Shown here piece after piece: positions 44,685-54,546 of a DNA stretch of 64,000 nucleotides. The notes beneath the pieces were generated by a model, which saw only the letters and a program-made list of their open reading frames with translations, did no database searches and was not told the origin of the DNA. This DNA is from CAWGJF01 sp963822905 (GTDB lineage Bacteria > Bacteroidota > Ignavibacteria > Ignavibacteriales > Ignavibacteriaceae), in assembly GCA_963822905.1 (NCBI GenBank), contig CAWGJF010000002.1:372001-436000 (forward strand), given 5' to 3'. A program made the position numbers and the translations under genes. Each line of letters begins with the position of its first letter. Positions within the stretch are counted from its first letter, which is position 1.

Positions 44685-46346
44685 ATGTCCGCTGAGACAA
44701 TACCTCTCAGATCAAATGGGAAAGAACCGAGTTACCTGGATTTTAAAGGAAGATTTACAGGATTAAGAGGATGGATCTTTTCTACCGACCATAAAAGAAT
44801 CGGGATTCTTTATCTGGTTGCTATATCTATGTTCTTCCTAATGGGTGTGACTTTTGGTTTCCTGATGAGGCTGGAACTTATTGCTCCAGGTAGAACAATT
44901 ATGGATGCTCAAACTTATAACTCCATTTTTACTTTGCATGGCGTTATAATGATTTTTCTGTTTGTTATTCCCGGGTTACCAGCGGTATTTGGAAATTTCT
45001 TTCTGCCAATTCTTATTGGAGCAAAAGATGTTGCATTTCCCAGGTTAAATCTTTTATCCTGGTACTTATACATAACAGGTGGATTATTAGCTCTGATGAG
45101 TATTCTATTGCCAGGTGGTCCCGCTGATACAGGCTGGACATTTTACATTCCCTACAGTGTTAGAACAGGAACTAATGTTTTATTTGCATTGTCCGCTGCA
45201 TTTGTTTTAGGTTTCTCATCGATATTAACAGGATTGAATTTTGTAACAACTGTTCATAGGATGCGCGCACCTGGGATGGGTTGGTTTAAAATGCCATTAT
45301 CCATTTGGTCATTCTATGCAACTGCCTGGGTTCAGGTTTTGGCTACGCCGATTATTGGAATTACATTATTATTAGTTGCGATAGAAAGATTGTTAGGAGT
45401 TGGGATTTTTGACCCGGCGTTAGGAGGTGATCCGGTTCTTTACCAACATTTGTTCTGGATTTATTCACATCCTGCAGTTTATATAATGATTTTACCTGCT
45501 ATGGGTGTGGTTTCAGAAATAATTCCGGTATTTGCTCACAGGACTATTTTCGGTTATAAGTTTATAGCATTTTCGAGTATTGCTATTGCTTCACTTGGTT
45601 CACTAGTTTGGGCTCATCATATGTTTACTGTAGGAATGAGTAACACCGGACAATTCGTTTTCTCGCTTTTCACAATGCTTGTAGCTATTCCAAGTGCAAT
45701 AAAAGTCTTTAACTGGATAGCAACATTGTACAAGGGATCAATCGATCTGGCAACACCAATGTTATTTATTCTTGCATTCATTTTTCTATTTTCTATTGGT
45801 GGTTTAACAGGTGTGATGCAGGGAGTACTTTCAGTTGACATACAGGTTCATGATACTTCATTCATAGTTGCACATTTTCATTATGTGATGTTCGGAGGAA
45901 CCGGCTTCGGCTTTTTCGCTGCACTTCACTACTGGTTTCCTAAAATGTTTGGGAGAATGTACAGTCCGAAACTAGCTAAGGTAGCCTTCTGGTTTTTATT
46001 TATCGGTTTTAATGTTCTTTATTTCCCAATGTTTATTATGGGATGGATGGGAATGCCAAGAAGGTATTATGATTATTTACCTCAATTTCATCCTTATCAT
46101 CTTGTTTCAACAATTGGTTCCTGGATTTTAATTGCAGGTTTGCTAATGATGATATTTAATTTAGTTCGCTCACTCAAAAAGGGAAAAGTAGTAACTGAAA
46201 AAAATATCTGGGGCGGGGAAACACTTGAATGGAAGATCGATACACCTCCTATCCACGAGAATTTTACAGAGATTCCTTATATAGAAGAAAGACCTTATCA
46301 ATATAAAGATAACGACATTACTGTTGACCCGCAGGAGGCAAGGTGA
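44685..46346 (+). CDS. ctaD: cytochrome c oxidase subunit I, A2-type
   Basis: A 553-residue haem-copper oxidase subunit I with about 12 membrane helices. FTLHGVIMIF carries a haem ligand, YSH262PAVY266 holds the CuB His and the Tyr of the His-Tyr cross-link, and HHMFTVGM and AHFHYVMFGG hold further ligands. The YS before HPAVY replaces the Glu of A1 oxidases and marks the A2 subfamily. It reduces oxygen to water and pumps protons. The gene order here (sco, I, III, IV, II) differs from the common II-I-III-IV. Confidence 0.95.
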   Translation: MSAETIPLRSNGKEPSYLDFKGRFTGLRGWIFSTDHKRIGILYLVAISMFFLMGVTFGFLMRLELIAPGRTIMDAQTYNSIFTLHGVIMIFLFVIPGLPAVFGNFFLPILIGAKDVAFPRLNLLSWYLYITGGLLALMSILLPGGPADTGWTFYIPYSVRTGTNVLFALSAAFVLGFSSILTGLNFVTTVHRMRAPGMGWFKMPLSIWSFYATAWVQVLATPIIGITLLLVAIERLLGVGIFDPALGGDPVLYQHLFWIYSHPAVYIMILPAMGVVSEIIPVFAHRTIFGYKFIAFSSIAIASLGSLVWAHHMFTVGMSNTGQFVFSLFTMLVAIPSAIKVFNWIATLYKGSIDLATPMLFILAFIFLFSIGGLTGVMQGVLSVDIQVHDTSFIVAHFHYVMFGGTGFGFFAALHYWFPKMFGRMYSPKLAKVAFWFLFIGFNVLYFPMFIMGWMGMPRRYYDYLPQFHPYHLVSTIGSWILIAGLLMMIFNLVRSLKKGKVVTEKNIWGGETLEWKIDTPPIHENFTEIPYIEERPYQYKDNDITVDPQEAR

Positions 46347-46966
46347 CAACAACACATGCAAATATAGAAGCACATGTTCACCATGACGAAGTCGGTTCAA
46401 GGATGGGAATGTGGCTTTTCCTGTTTACCGAACTATTGCTTTTTGGAGGTATGTTTTTAGTTTATTCTGTTTACAGGTTTAAAAATCCAAATGATTTTCA
46501 CATTGCAGCAAAAGAATTAAATATAATTCTTGGTTGTTTTAATACAGCGATTCTTCTTACTAGCAGTTTGACAATGGTTTTAGCTATTGTTGCAATACAA
46601 AGAGATCGTAAATATTTGTCCATATTCTTCCAGTTGATGACGATTTGTCTCGGAATATTTTTTATGGTGAATAAATACTTTGAATGGACAACAAAAATAC
46701 ATCATGGAATTTATCCCGGTTCGGAACTGCTTTTATCCAAAAGCTCAGGTGAAATTTTATTTTTTGGATTGTATTATGTAATGACAGGATTACATGGTTT
46801 GCATGTTTTTGTTGGTATGACACTTATTGCTATCATGATGGTCTTTACGATTAAGGGATCAATAAATCATACAAATTTTGTCAGGTTGGAAAATATCGGA
46901 TTATATTGGCACCTTGTTGACATCATCTGGATTTTCCTATTCCCGTTATTCTATTTAATTACTTAA
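46343..46966 (+). CDS. ctaE: cytochrome c oxidase subunit III
   Basis: GTG at 46343 overlaps the ctaD stop, with AGGAGG at 46333-46338. The 207-residue protein has five membrane helices in the CoxC/CyoC layout, opening with RMGMWLFLFTELLLFGGMF and later GLYYVMTGLHGLHVFVGM and LYWHLVDIIWIFLFP. It stabilises subunit I. It has the shorter form of subunit III usual for caa3 and quinol-type oxidases. Confidence 0.94.
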   Translation: MTTTHANIEAHVHHDEVGSRMGMWLFLFTELLLFGGMFLVYSVYRFKNPNDFHIAAKELNIILGCFNTAILLTSSLTMVLAIVAIQRDRKYLSIFFQLMTICLGIFFMVNKYFEWTTKIHHGIYPGSELLLSKSSGEILFFGLYYVMTGLHGLHVFVGMTLIAIMMVFTIKGSINHTNFVRLENIGLYWHLVDIIWIFLFPLFYLIT

Positions 46967-46975
46967 GGAAAAGAA

Positions 46976-47266
46976 ATGGAAAACCCGGAACATATTGAAC
47001 AATCACATGGCTACGGAATATATATTTTAGTGTGGCTTGCCCTATTAACATTAACAGCAATAACAGTGGTGGTTGCGGGTGTTGATATAGGCAAATTCAC
47101 AATTGCAACTGCTTTAATAATTGCAGCGGTTAAAAGTTATCTTGTTTTAACAGTTTTTATGCATTTGAAAAGTGAGAGCAAAGTATTTAGGGTTTTTCTT
47201 GCTGTGGCTCTTTTCTTCCTGTTGATATCATTCACTTTAATGTTTGCTGATTATTCTTTCAATTAA
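46976..47266 (+). CDS. cytochrome c oxidase subunit IV (prokaryotic type)
   Basis: A 96-residue protein with three membrane helices (IYILVWLALLTLTAITVVVA, an Ala/Ile-rich one, and VFLAVALFFLLISFTLMF) and VKSYLVLTVFMHLKSE between them, matching the prokaryotic subunit IV/CyoD family. It is a small accessory subunit placed between subunits III and II. Confidence 0.9.
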   Translation: MENPEHIEQSHGYGIYILVWLALLTLTAITVVVAGVDIGKFTIATALIIAAVKSYLVLTVFMHLKSESKVFRVFLAVALFFLLISFTLMFADYSFN

Positions 47267-47278
47267 GGATTTTTGAAT

Positions 47279-47914
47279 ATGTTTGATGGGGTATCAAATT
47301 TTGCGAATTCTGTAGATGGTACTTTTCTGTTTACTCTGATTGTTTCAGTTTTCTTTTTATTACTGATTACTGTTACGATGATTTACTTTGTATTTAAGTA
47401 CAGTAGAAAACGAAACCCGAAAGCCGTTAACGTTCATAGTAATACTGCTTTGGAAGTTACCTGGACAGTAATTCCCACCATACTTGTACTAATAATGTTT
47501 TGGTTTGGATGGGTTAACTATCTTGAAGAATCTGATATACCTGAAAATGCAATGCCGGTTGATGTTACAGCCCAAATGTGGAAATGGAGTTTTAAGTATG
47601 AGAATGGGAAAAATTCCGACTCACTCTATGTTCCTGTTGATACTCCGATTAAACTGAATTTACATTCTAATGATGTAAACCATGCTTTTTTTGTTCCTGC
47701 TTTCCGGGTAAAAAAAGATGTTTATCCTGGTCTGAGCAGGGCGACCTGGTTTAAGGCAGAAGAGGTTGGAAGATATCATATCGCTTGTGCTGAATATTGC
47801 GGATTAAATCATTCTTATATGGCCAACACAGTAATCGTAATGCCAAAAGATAAATTCAATGAATGGATTGCTGATACTACAACGGTAAATGATACAACAT
47901 TATCAAACAAATAG
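47279..47914 (+). CDS. ctaC: cytochrome c oxidase subunit II with CuA site
   Basis: ATG at 47279 has AAGGA at 47265-47269 with 9-base spacing and is preferred to TTG 47273. The 211-residue protein has two membrane helices and a cupredoxin domain. The CuA ligands are complete: C170AEYC174GLNH178SYM181, with an earlier His in VNHAFFVPAF. There is no fused cytochrome c domain, so electrons must come from a separate cytochrome, likely one encoded beside it. Confidence 0.94.
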   Translation: MFDGVSNFANSVDGTFLFTLIVSVFFLLLITVTMIYFVFKYSRKRNPKAVNVHSNTALEVTWTVIPTILVLIMFWFGWVNYLEESDIPENAMPVDVTAQMWKWSFKYENGKNSDSLYVPVDTPIKLNLHSNDVNHAFFVPAFRVKKDVYPGLSRATWFKAEEVGRYHIACAEYCGLNHSYMANTVIVMPKDKFNEWIADTTTVNDTTLSNK

Positions 47915-47934
47915 TAAAAACTGAAAAATAAAAT

Positions 47935-48798
47935 TTGAAAAACCAGATTAATATATTTTTAGAATTAACCAAGTTCCGGATTACTTCGTTTGTATCTCTT
48001 ACAACAGGTTTTGGATTTATTGCAGCTGCAGGAATAATTTCGTTAAATATAATTCCAGTTCTTATAGGTGTGCTGCTAATAGCTTGTGGTTCTGCTGCGC
48101 TGAATCATTTTCAGGAAAGTAAAACTGATGCGTTAATGGATAGAACTAAAAACAGACCGATACCTTCTGGCAGAATAAATTCGGATAATGCTTTGATCAT
48201 TTCATTGATATTAGTAATTACTGGTTCGACCATTCTATATTTTTCAGGTGGAATAATAGCTACCTTAATTGCTTTGTCAAATTTGATCTGGTATAATGTT
48301 GTTTATACTTTGCTCAAAAAGAAAAGCGCTTTCGCGATTATTCCAGGCTCAATTGTGGGAGCAATTCCACCGGCAGTTGGCTGGATAAGTGGAGGTGGTT
48401 TTATAACTGATCCTCAATTATTCATTATTTGTTTCTTCTTCTTTATCTGGCAGATACCACATTTCTGGTTGTTACTTTTGGTTTTTGATAGAGACTACCA
48501 GAAGGCGGGGTTCCCAACACTGACTCAGATTTTTGATAAACACCAGTTAATAAGGATAACATTTATGTGGATTATTGCTACCGGCGTAACAGCAATTCTG
48601 ATTCCATTATTTGGACTCGTTAAACAAGAACTAATAAATATTGCGCTGTTTTTATCAGGGATATGGCTAACCTGGAATGCATTTAAATTACTTTCAAAAT
48701 CTGATAACAATTTAGTTTTCACATTTGCATTCAGAAGCATAAATATTTTTGTATTAACGGTCGTAACACTTGTATCAGTTGATAAACTAGTTTTTTAA
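47935..48798 (+). CDS. ctaB: protohaem IX farnesyltransferase (haem O synthase)
   Basis: The frame opens with TTG at 47935 (start LKNQINIFLELTKFRIT in standard code, Met initiated). The 287-residue UbiA-family protein has about eight membrane helices and the prenyl-diphosphate site NHFQESKTDALMDRTKNRP. It makes haem O, precursor of the haem A of the oxidase. The haem A synthase gene is not in the window. Confidence 0.92.
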   Translation: MKNQINIFLELTKFRITSFVSLTTGFGFIAAAGIISLNIIPVLIGVLLIACGSAALNHFQESKTDALMDRTKNRPIPSGRINSDNALIISLILVITGSTILYFSGGIIATLIALSNLIWYNVVYTLLKKKSAFAIIPGSIVGAIPPAVGWISGGGFITDPQLFIICFFFFIWQIPHFWLLLLVFDRDYQKAGFPTLTQIFDKHQLIRITFMWIIATGVTAILIPLFGLVKQELINIALFLSGIWLTWNAFKLLSKSDNNLVFTFAFRSINIFVLTVVTLVSVDKLVF

Positions 48799-48819
48799 TA
48801 AAAAAGGTTTTTATAAAGG

Positions 48820-50167
48820 ATGGATTTTCTGGATCAAATAACACTTCCACAATCTGCTGAACATATTCAGCTTTTACATTATTTGTTAATTGTGGTTTTG
48901 TTTTTGTTTATCTCATTCATTGGATTAGTATTTGGTGGCACAGTACTTTCACTATGGTACAAAAGTAAAGCTGAAAAAACAGGTGATGAAAAATATTTTC
49001 ATTTTGCAAAAGATATTATGGAAATTGTAACCATTAGCAAAAGCGTGGGAATCATTCTTGGCATAGCTCCATTATTTACTATCATTTTAATTTATTCTCA
49101 ACTACTTCATGGTTCACAAGTATCCAACCTAGGTTTTCTGGGTCTTTCTCTGATTTGTGTTGTAGTATCCCTTGTACTTATTTACAGTTATAGATATTCA
49201 CTTTCGTTCAATAGAATTTTTGGTTCAATAAAATCATTTGCAATAAAAGATGAAGACATTTCAGGAGAGATAAATAAATTTAGCACTGAAAGTAATCATA
49301 TCAGTAATACTGCAGGCAGGTATGGATTGTTATTCCTTTTCCTGGGGTTATGGTTTTTCTTCACTGCCATTACAATTTCTATTTATTATAAAAATTGGAC
49401 TGTTGATAGTTTCCTTGGTAGCATCTTTGATTTGAATGTCATATTAAAATTTATTTTTTATGTACTATTTTCTTTAACATTAACTGGCGGGATAATTCTT
49501 TTCAGATTTTTTAATCTTGAAAAAAATAAGAGCACAGAGGATGATGAGTACAACAGTTTTGTAAAATTTCATTCACAAAAAGTTACATTTATCTCCGGTG
49601 TTTTAATTCCTGTATTTATGTTGTTAAATCTTCTGGATGTACCCACCTCAGTTTTATCAGGAACGGTTTTTACCTATCTCATTATTTCAATTCTGTTGTT
49701 GTTTTTGGGGTATCACTTTCTTTATATGCTTAGTAAAAGTTATAGTAGTGTATTCACAAGTTTATTATTTCTGGTATTAATCTTTTCACTGGGAGCATAT
49801 ATTGTAAGTGAACAATCAATAATGAAAAATTCAACAAGTGTTCAATCTGCTGTTTTGAGTGCCAGCTTTGATAAATATCTTGCTGACCTGAAAGGGGAAA
49901 GCACTACGGCAAAAGTAGATGGTGCAGAAATTTATAAGGTTAGATGCGAGTCTTGTCATAGATGGGATAAAAAATTAAATTGGCCCGCCACATAAAGATG
50001 TGATTCCAAAATATGCGGGGAAAGAAGCACAATTAGTTGCATTTATCAGGAATCCTGTTAAAGTTAACCCCGATTATCCACCTATGCCTAATCCTGGTTT
50101 GAAACCGAATGAAGCTAAAGCGGTTGCAAAATATTTACTTGACAGACTTGCTTCAGAGAAAAAATAA
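48820..50167 (+). CDS. multi-pass membrane cytochrome c, frameshifted within the haem domain
   Basis: The frame from 48820 has about eight membrane helices and reaches a haem motif CESCH (Cys376), then meets TAA at 49993-49995 just after KLNWPAT. In the next frame the sequence goes on from 49982 as GPPHKDVIPKYAGKEAQL and ends at 50167 with VNPDYPPMPNPGLKP and AVAKYLLDRL, which supplies the expected axial Met and last helix of a class I cytochrome c. One surplus T near 49981 explains it. It is the last gene of the oxidase locus and may be an electron donor or quinol-linked subunit. Confidence 0.75.
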
Positions 50168-50298
50168 TTCGATCTGTTAATTCAGCAATTAATATTAACT
50201 TTGAGAATAGTTGTGAAAAATCTTAATTGATTGATTTATTTATCTATATTCCTTAAGTTCAAAAAAATATTTTAATTATAATAAAGGATAGAGGAAAA

Positions 50299-53253
50299 AT
50301 GAGGTTATTTAGATACCTTTTTATTTGTGTTTCATTATCACTTTTTTCAGCTGTCGCATTTGCACAGTTAGATTCTGTCTGGCATCAAGGACCGGCAGCA
50401 GGAAGTGTTTCTAGTGGCGTTATGGTAACATTATCTCAAAATACATTTCATCCTGAATCGCCATCTGATTCAAGAATAATGGAAGAAAATAAAATTGAAC
50501 CAAATTTTGGTCAAATGATAATAAATGCTGATGAGTCTACTCTTCCTCCTTATGTTTATACTGAAGATGCAAATGCAACAGATAAACCTTTAGGCACAAA
50601 TGGTCAAACAGTTCTTCTAAACAAATTTAAATCGATTTCTATGACCAACTCAATCCCCCCTGATCCACATGTGGCAGTTGGACCAAATCATATCATTGCT
50701 TGTGTTAATACCGCATTTGCTGTATATGACAAACAAGGAAATCAATTGGCATTTTTAAGTGCGGATAGTTGGATAAGTCCGGTAATTTCTTCAGGTGCGT
50801 TCGATCCTCAAATTTTATATGATCATTATTTAGGGCGCTGGTTTATGTTATGGGATTGGCAGGACAATGCCTCACAACAAGCATATTTCATTATTTCATA
50901 TTCTGATGATGATAATCCTTTAGGAACTTGGTATATGTATTTGATGGATGCGAAAGTTAATGGTACTTCAAGTTCAGGAACATGGGGAGATTACCCACAA
51001 ATTGGCTATGATGAAAATGCTATCTATATAAATTCAAGATCGTTTACTTTTGCAGGATTTTATCAATATAATAGATTACGAATTCTGGATAAAAATCAAC
51101 TATATGCTAGTAATGGTGGACAAGTAAATTGGAGCGATATCTGGAATATCCGAACTCCGGGACAGGGTTCCGGAGGACAAGCCCTAGATGTAATTCATCC
51201 TGTTTATTCATATACACCCGGAAGTGGCTCTTATTTCTTCTGGGCAAATAGAAGCGGTGCTAATTATTATTGTGTATTTCAAATTTTAAACCCTCTTTCT
51301 ACATCACCAAGAATCAGAGGAAAGGTCCTTTCTACACAGTTTTATGGGCAAGCGCCAAATGCTAACCAGTTGGGTGGTGGAGCTTTATTAATAGAAACAA
51401 ATGGAAGTCATATTAAAACACAACCTGTATTGAGAGATGGAAAAATTTTCTTTGCACATTCTATCAGGAATACAGTTAATGCGACTTATTGTAGTGCAAA
51501 ATATGGAATATATGATATTGGAACCGAAACTATAACTGAGCAAGTTGAACAAGGGGCAGTTGGATATTTTTACTTTTATCCAACCATTGCTGTTGACCAG
51601 GATCAAAATATTGCAATTACATACAGTCGTTCTGCAGATGACGAATATGCAGGAGCTTTCTATACCAGTAAACAAGCATCTGCACCACCAGGACTCGAAC
51701 CTAGTCAACCGATACAAGTTGGCCTTGGTAATTACGTTGTTGATTTTGGTAGCGGCAGAAACAGGTGGGGTGATTATTTAGGAATTTGTGTCGATCCTTC
51801 AAATTTTTATAATGTCTTTATGTTAGGTGAATATGCAGCTAGCACAAATCAATGGGGTACGTACATTGCCGAAGTAAGAATGGTACCATTTTCTGGGCAA
51901 TATTCAAAAGTTTTTCCCAAAGATTCTCATTTCGAAGATACTGAAGTTAATTTTAGCAGTACACCAATTCCAATTGTTATAACAAATTACGGAACTGATG
52001 ATGTAACTATTAATGGCATTGATCAATCAGTTGGTCCCTTTATCCGGACCTCTAACAATACATTTCCAATAGTACTTTCCAGCTATGACAGTATAACAGT
52101 CGAAGTTACTTTTAGTCCTGAAGCCGCAGGTGATTTTGATGAAACTTTACTAATCAATTCAGATGATCCTAATCTCACTGGATTGCATTTACAAGGTCAC
52201 TCATATGACATGTTACAGGCTTACACTGGATTCTTTTATGCCTCTTCGGGAAGTCAAAACAATGGTGATATATTAACTGTCGATAAATCAAATGGAAACG
52301 GAACTTTATTGGGAACTTCTGGATACTCTGAAATTTCTAAGCTTTCGGTAAATCCTAATTCGAATATTCTTTTTGGTTTGTATTCAACTGCTGCTTACTC
52401 ATCAATCGCAAGAGTAAATGCAGGTGCTGGAGATGCATACGAATTGTATAATTTGGATTTAGGTAATTTATATGGTTTTGCATTCAATGCCGCTGGCAAC
52501 TTATATGTTGCAAATCAGGAAGGATTGGTTTATACCATTAATTTATCCAATGGAACTTATACTTTTGTAGATACTATAATGGTTAATGATTCCACATCAT
52601 TGGCAATAAATGCTTTTGCATTCGATCCACAGGACGGAGATCTGTGGGTGGCTAAAAGAGTTATTGTTGGATTAGGAAAAGATGAAGTTTATAAAGTCGA
52701 TACATCAACCTGGACTGCCACATTAGTAGGTAATACCGGGTTCAATGTATTAACTAATGATTTAGCTTTTGACGAAGTCGGAAATTTATATGGAGTTTAT
52801 GGGACTACAACCCAGAACGGAAAATTCTTTCAGATTGACAAATCAACCGGTGCAGGAACTGTTGTCGGTACCGATATTGGATTCAAGCATATAACAGGTC
52901 TGGGATATTCATTAAATGGTCCCATTATAAATGTGAATGATGAGATCAAATCCATTCCATCAAATTATTCGTTATATCAAAACTATCCTAACCCATTCAA
53001 CCCATCTACAAAGATTGAATTTGCTTTGCCAGTTCAAGCCAATGTTCAATTGACTATTTATAATTTACTTGGGCAGAGGGTGATATCATTGTATGACGGA
53101 CAACTGCAAGCAGGTTCTCATTCCTTTACCTGGAATGCTGATGATGTGAATGGTAAAAAACTTAGCAGCGGAATTTATTTCTACGAATTGAAAGCTAAGG
53201 GAAGTAACGGAACTGACTTTCAGAATACGAAGAAGATGCTTCTACTAAAGTAG
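50299..53253 (+). CDS. large secreted protein with T9SS sorting domain
   Basis: A 984-residue protein with a signal peptide (MRLFRYLFICVSLSLFSAVAFA). The N-terminal ~540 residues look like a beta-propeller (DPHVAVGPNHIIACVN, GTWGDYPQIGYDENAIYIN). Residues ~540-635 form a choice-of-anchor D/ASPM-like sandwich (VEVTFSPEAAGDFDETLLIN), residues ~640-880 a second repeat-rich part, and from ~895 a classic T9SS domain (QNYPNPFNPSTKIEF, SSGIYFYELKA). It is exported by the system that includes PorU and PorV. Its substrate is unknown. GGATAGAGG precedes the start. Confidence 0.82.
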   Translation: MRLFRYLFICVSLSLFSAVAFAQLDSVWHQGPAAGSVSSGVMVTLSQNTFHPESPSDSRIMEENKIEPNFGQMIINADESTLPPYVYTEDANATDKPLGTNGQTVLLNKFKSISMTNSIPPDPHVAVGPNHIIACVNTAFAVYDKQGNQLAFLSADSWISPVISSGAFDPQILYDHYLGRWFMLWDWQDNASQQAYFIISYSDDDNPLGTWYMYLMDAKVNGTSSSGTWGDYPQIGYDENAIYINSRSFTFAGFYQYNRLRILDKNQLYASNGGQVNWSDIWNIRTPGQGSGGQALDVIHPVYSYTPGSGSYFFWANRSGANYYCVFQILNPLSTSPRIRGKVLSTQFYGQAPNANQLGGGALLIETNGSHIKTQPVLRDGKIFFAHSIRNTVNATYCSAKYGIYDIGTETITEQVEQGAVGYFYFYPTIAVDQDQNIAITYSRSADDEYAGAFYTSKQASAPPGLEPSQPIQVGLGNYVVDFGSGRNRWGDYLGICVDPSNFYNVFMLGEYAASTNQWGTYIAEVRMVPFSGQYSKVFPKDSHFEDTEVNFSSTPIPIVITNYGTDDVTINGIDQSVGPFIRTSNNTFPIVLSSYDSITVEVTFSPEAAGDFDETLLINSDDPNLTGLHLQGHSYDMLQAYTGFFYASSGSQNNGDILTVDKSNGNGTLLGTSGYSEISKLSVNPNSNILFGLYSTAAYSSIARVNAGAGDAYELYNLDLGNLYGFAFNAAGNLYVANQEGLVYTINLSNGTYTFVDTIMVNDSTSLAINAFAFDPQDGDLWVAKRVIVGLGKDEVYKVDTSTWTATLVGNTGFNVLTNDLAFDEVGNLYGVYGTTTQNGKFFQIDKSTGAGTVVGTDIGFKHITGLGYSLNGPIINVNDEIKSIPSNYSLYQNYPNPFNPSTKIEFALPVQANVQLTIYNLLGQRVISLYDGQLQAGSHSFTWNADDVNGKKLSSGIYFYELKAKGSNGTDFQNTKKMLLLK

Positions 53254-53280
53254 TTTTTCTTTAAGACGTTGTTGTTAATC

Positions 53281-53310
53281 AAGCCCCGGAATGTTCGGGG
53301 CTTTTTTATT
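53281..53310 (+). terminator. Rho-independent terminator
   Basis: AAGCCCCG (53281-53288) and CGGGGCTT (53296-53303) form an 8-bp GC-rich stem with a 7-base loop, followed by TTTTATTTT. It lies 28 bases after the T9SS cargo stop and overlaps the end of the convergent glycosyltransferase gene. Confidence 0.9.
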
Positions 53311-54460
53311 TTATGTCCAATATTTGTTCAAATACGTTAACAATTTTAGAAAACGAATTTAATTGTGTGTAATTTCTAATATTCTCTTCGAAATTAATTG
53401 AATCTTTCTCTATCAAAAAACGAATAACTCCTTTAGAAATATTTTGTGGATTATCTGGCTCAACAACAAATCCTGTAGTACCATCTTTAACAAATTCTGA
53501 TAAACCTCCAACGTTCGTAACAAGTACGGGTTTATTAAATCCATAAGCAACATTTAATATTCCGCTTTGAGTTGCACTTCGGTATGGTAAAATAACAAGA
53601 TCAGAAATACTGTAGTACTTTCCGACTTCCTCATTTGGAACAAACTTGTTCACAATTTTGATTTTTGTTGAAAGTGAAAGGGAATTGATTAAATCTAAAT
53701 ACGGTTTGGGGTCATCATAAAATTCTCCAACAACTAGTAAGCTTGTATCAGGTTTTTGTTCAATTACTTCCGGCATTGCTTTTATAAGTAAATCAAGTCC
53801 TTTGTATTTTCTTACATATCCAAAAAATAAAAGAATGTTGTCTTTTTCATTAATTCCGAGATTTGCTTTGAATTTATTAACAGTAAATTTTTCTGACGTT
53901 GCATAGCAATCGTATACTGGTAATTCTGATCGGAATATTTTCTTATTTTTTGAAAAGACTTTTAATTCTTTTTCAACTATTCCGGATAATACCAGAAACA
54001 TCGATGAATTTGACAAACCGAGCTTTGTTAATATTCTATCAATAAAATGCGATTCATGTGAGACAACATTTTCAGTGATAAATAAAATTTTGCCTTTGTA
54101 TTTCTTTTTTATTAAAAACGAAATTGTAAAATGACAGAAACTAAAGAAGGGATGCCACCAATCAAATATTATAAGATCAGCATTTTCTTTTATTATTTTT
54201 GAACCTACTGAAAACCAGTTGATTGGATTGATAGAATTCACAATCCTTTCATTTGGAGCTTTGAAAACTACAGATTTACTCTCATCAAACTGAGTTTTAC
54301 CGGGAAATAAAATTGAAGGGTAGAGGAGTTTGTAATTGAAAATCTTCGTATCAAAATTATCTTTTAATGCATTATACAAATGAGTTATGAAAAGTGAATT
54401 TCCTCCACGGTAGGGATAAGAGGGACCAATGATTATTATTTTCTTTTTGGTATCAGACAA
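53306..54460 (-). CDS. glycosyltransferase family 4-type
   Basis: A 384-residue GT-B fold glycosyltransferase. The N-terminal half opens with IIIGPSYPYRGGNSLFITHL, and the C-terminal nucleotide-sugar half has LLFFGYVRKYKGLDLLIKA, then YRSATQSGILNVAYGFNKP and GFVVEPDNPQ. Acceptor and sugar cannot be named. No other polysaccharide gene is next to it, so it is probably an isolated gene. It overlaps the terminator of the convergent T9SS gene. Confidence 0.85.
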   Translation of the reverse strand: MSDTKKKIIIIGPSYPYRGGNSLFITHLYNALKDNFDTKIFNYKLLYPSILFPGKTQFDESKSVVFKAPNERIVNSINPINWFSVGSKIIKENADLIIFDWWHPFFSFCHFTISFLIKKKYKGKILFITENVVSHESHFIDRILTKLGLSNSSMFLVLSGIVEKELKVFSKNKKIFRSELPVYDCYATSEKFTVNKFKANLGINEKDNILLFFGYVRKYKGLDLLIKAMPEVIEQKPDTSLLVVGEFYDDPKPYLDLINSLSLSTKIKIVNKFVPNEEVGKYYSISDLVILPYRSATQSGILNVAYGFNKPVLVTNVGGLSEFVKDGTTGFVVEPDNPQNISKGVIRFLIEKDSINFEENIRNYTQLNSFSKIVNVFEQILDIK

Positions 54461-54546
54461 ATATTATTCACAAAAGAGATGAATTATTAGTCGAAATATA
54501 AAAAATCAAAATTACGTCTGAAAATATGATTTGATGTGAATTAAAA

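Noticed and set aside
51388..51717. 109-codon minus-strand frame inside the T9SS cargo gene
   Set aside because: Antisense shadow of a gene with clear signal peptide and sorting domain; no start signal or homology pattern.
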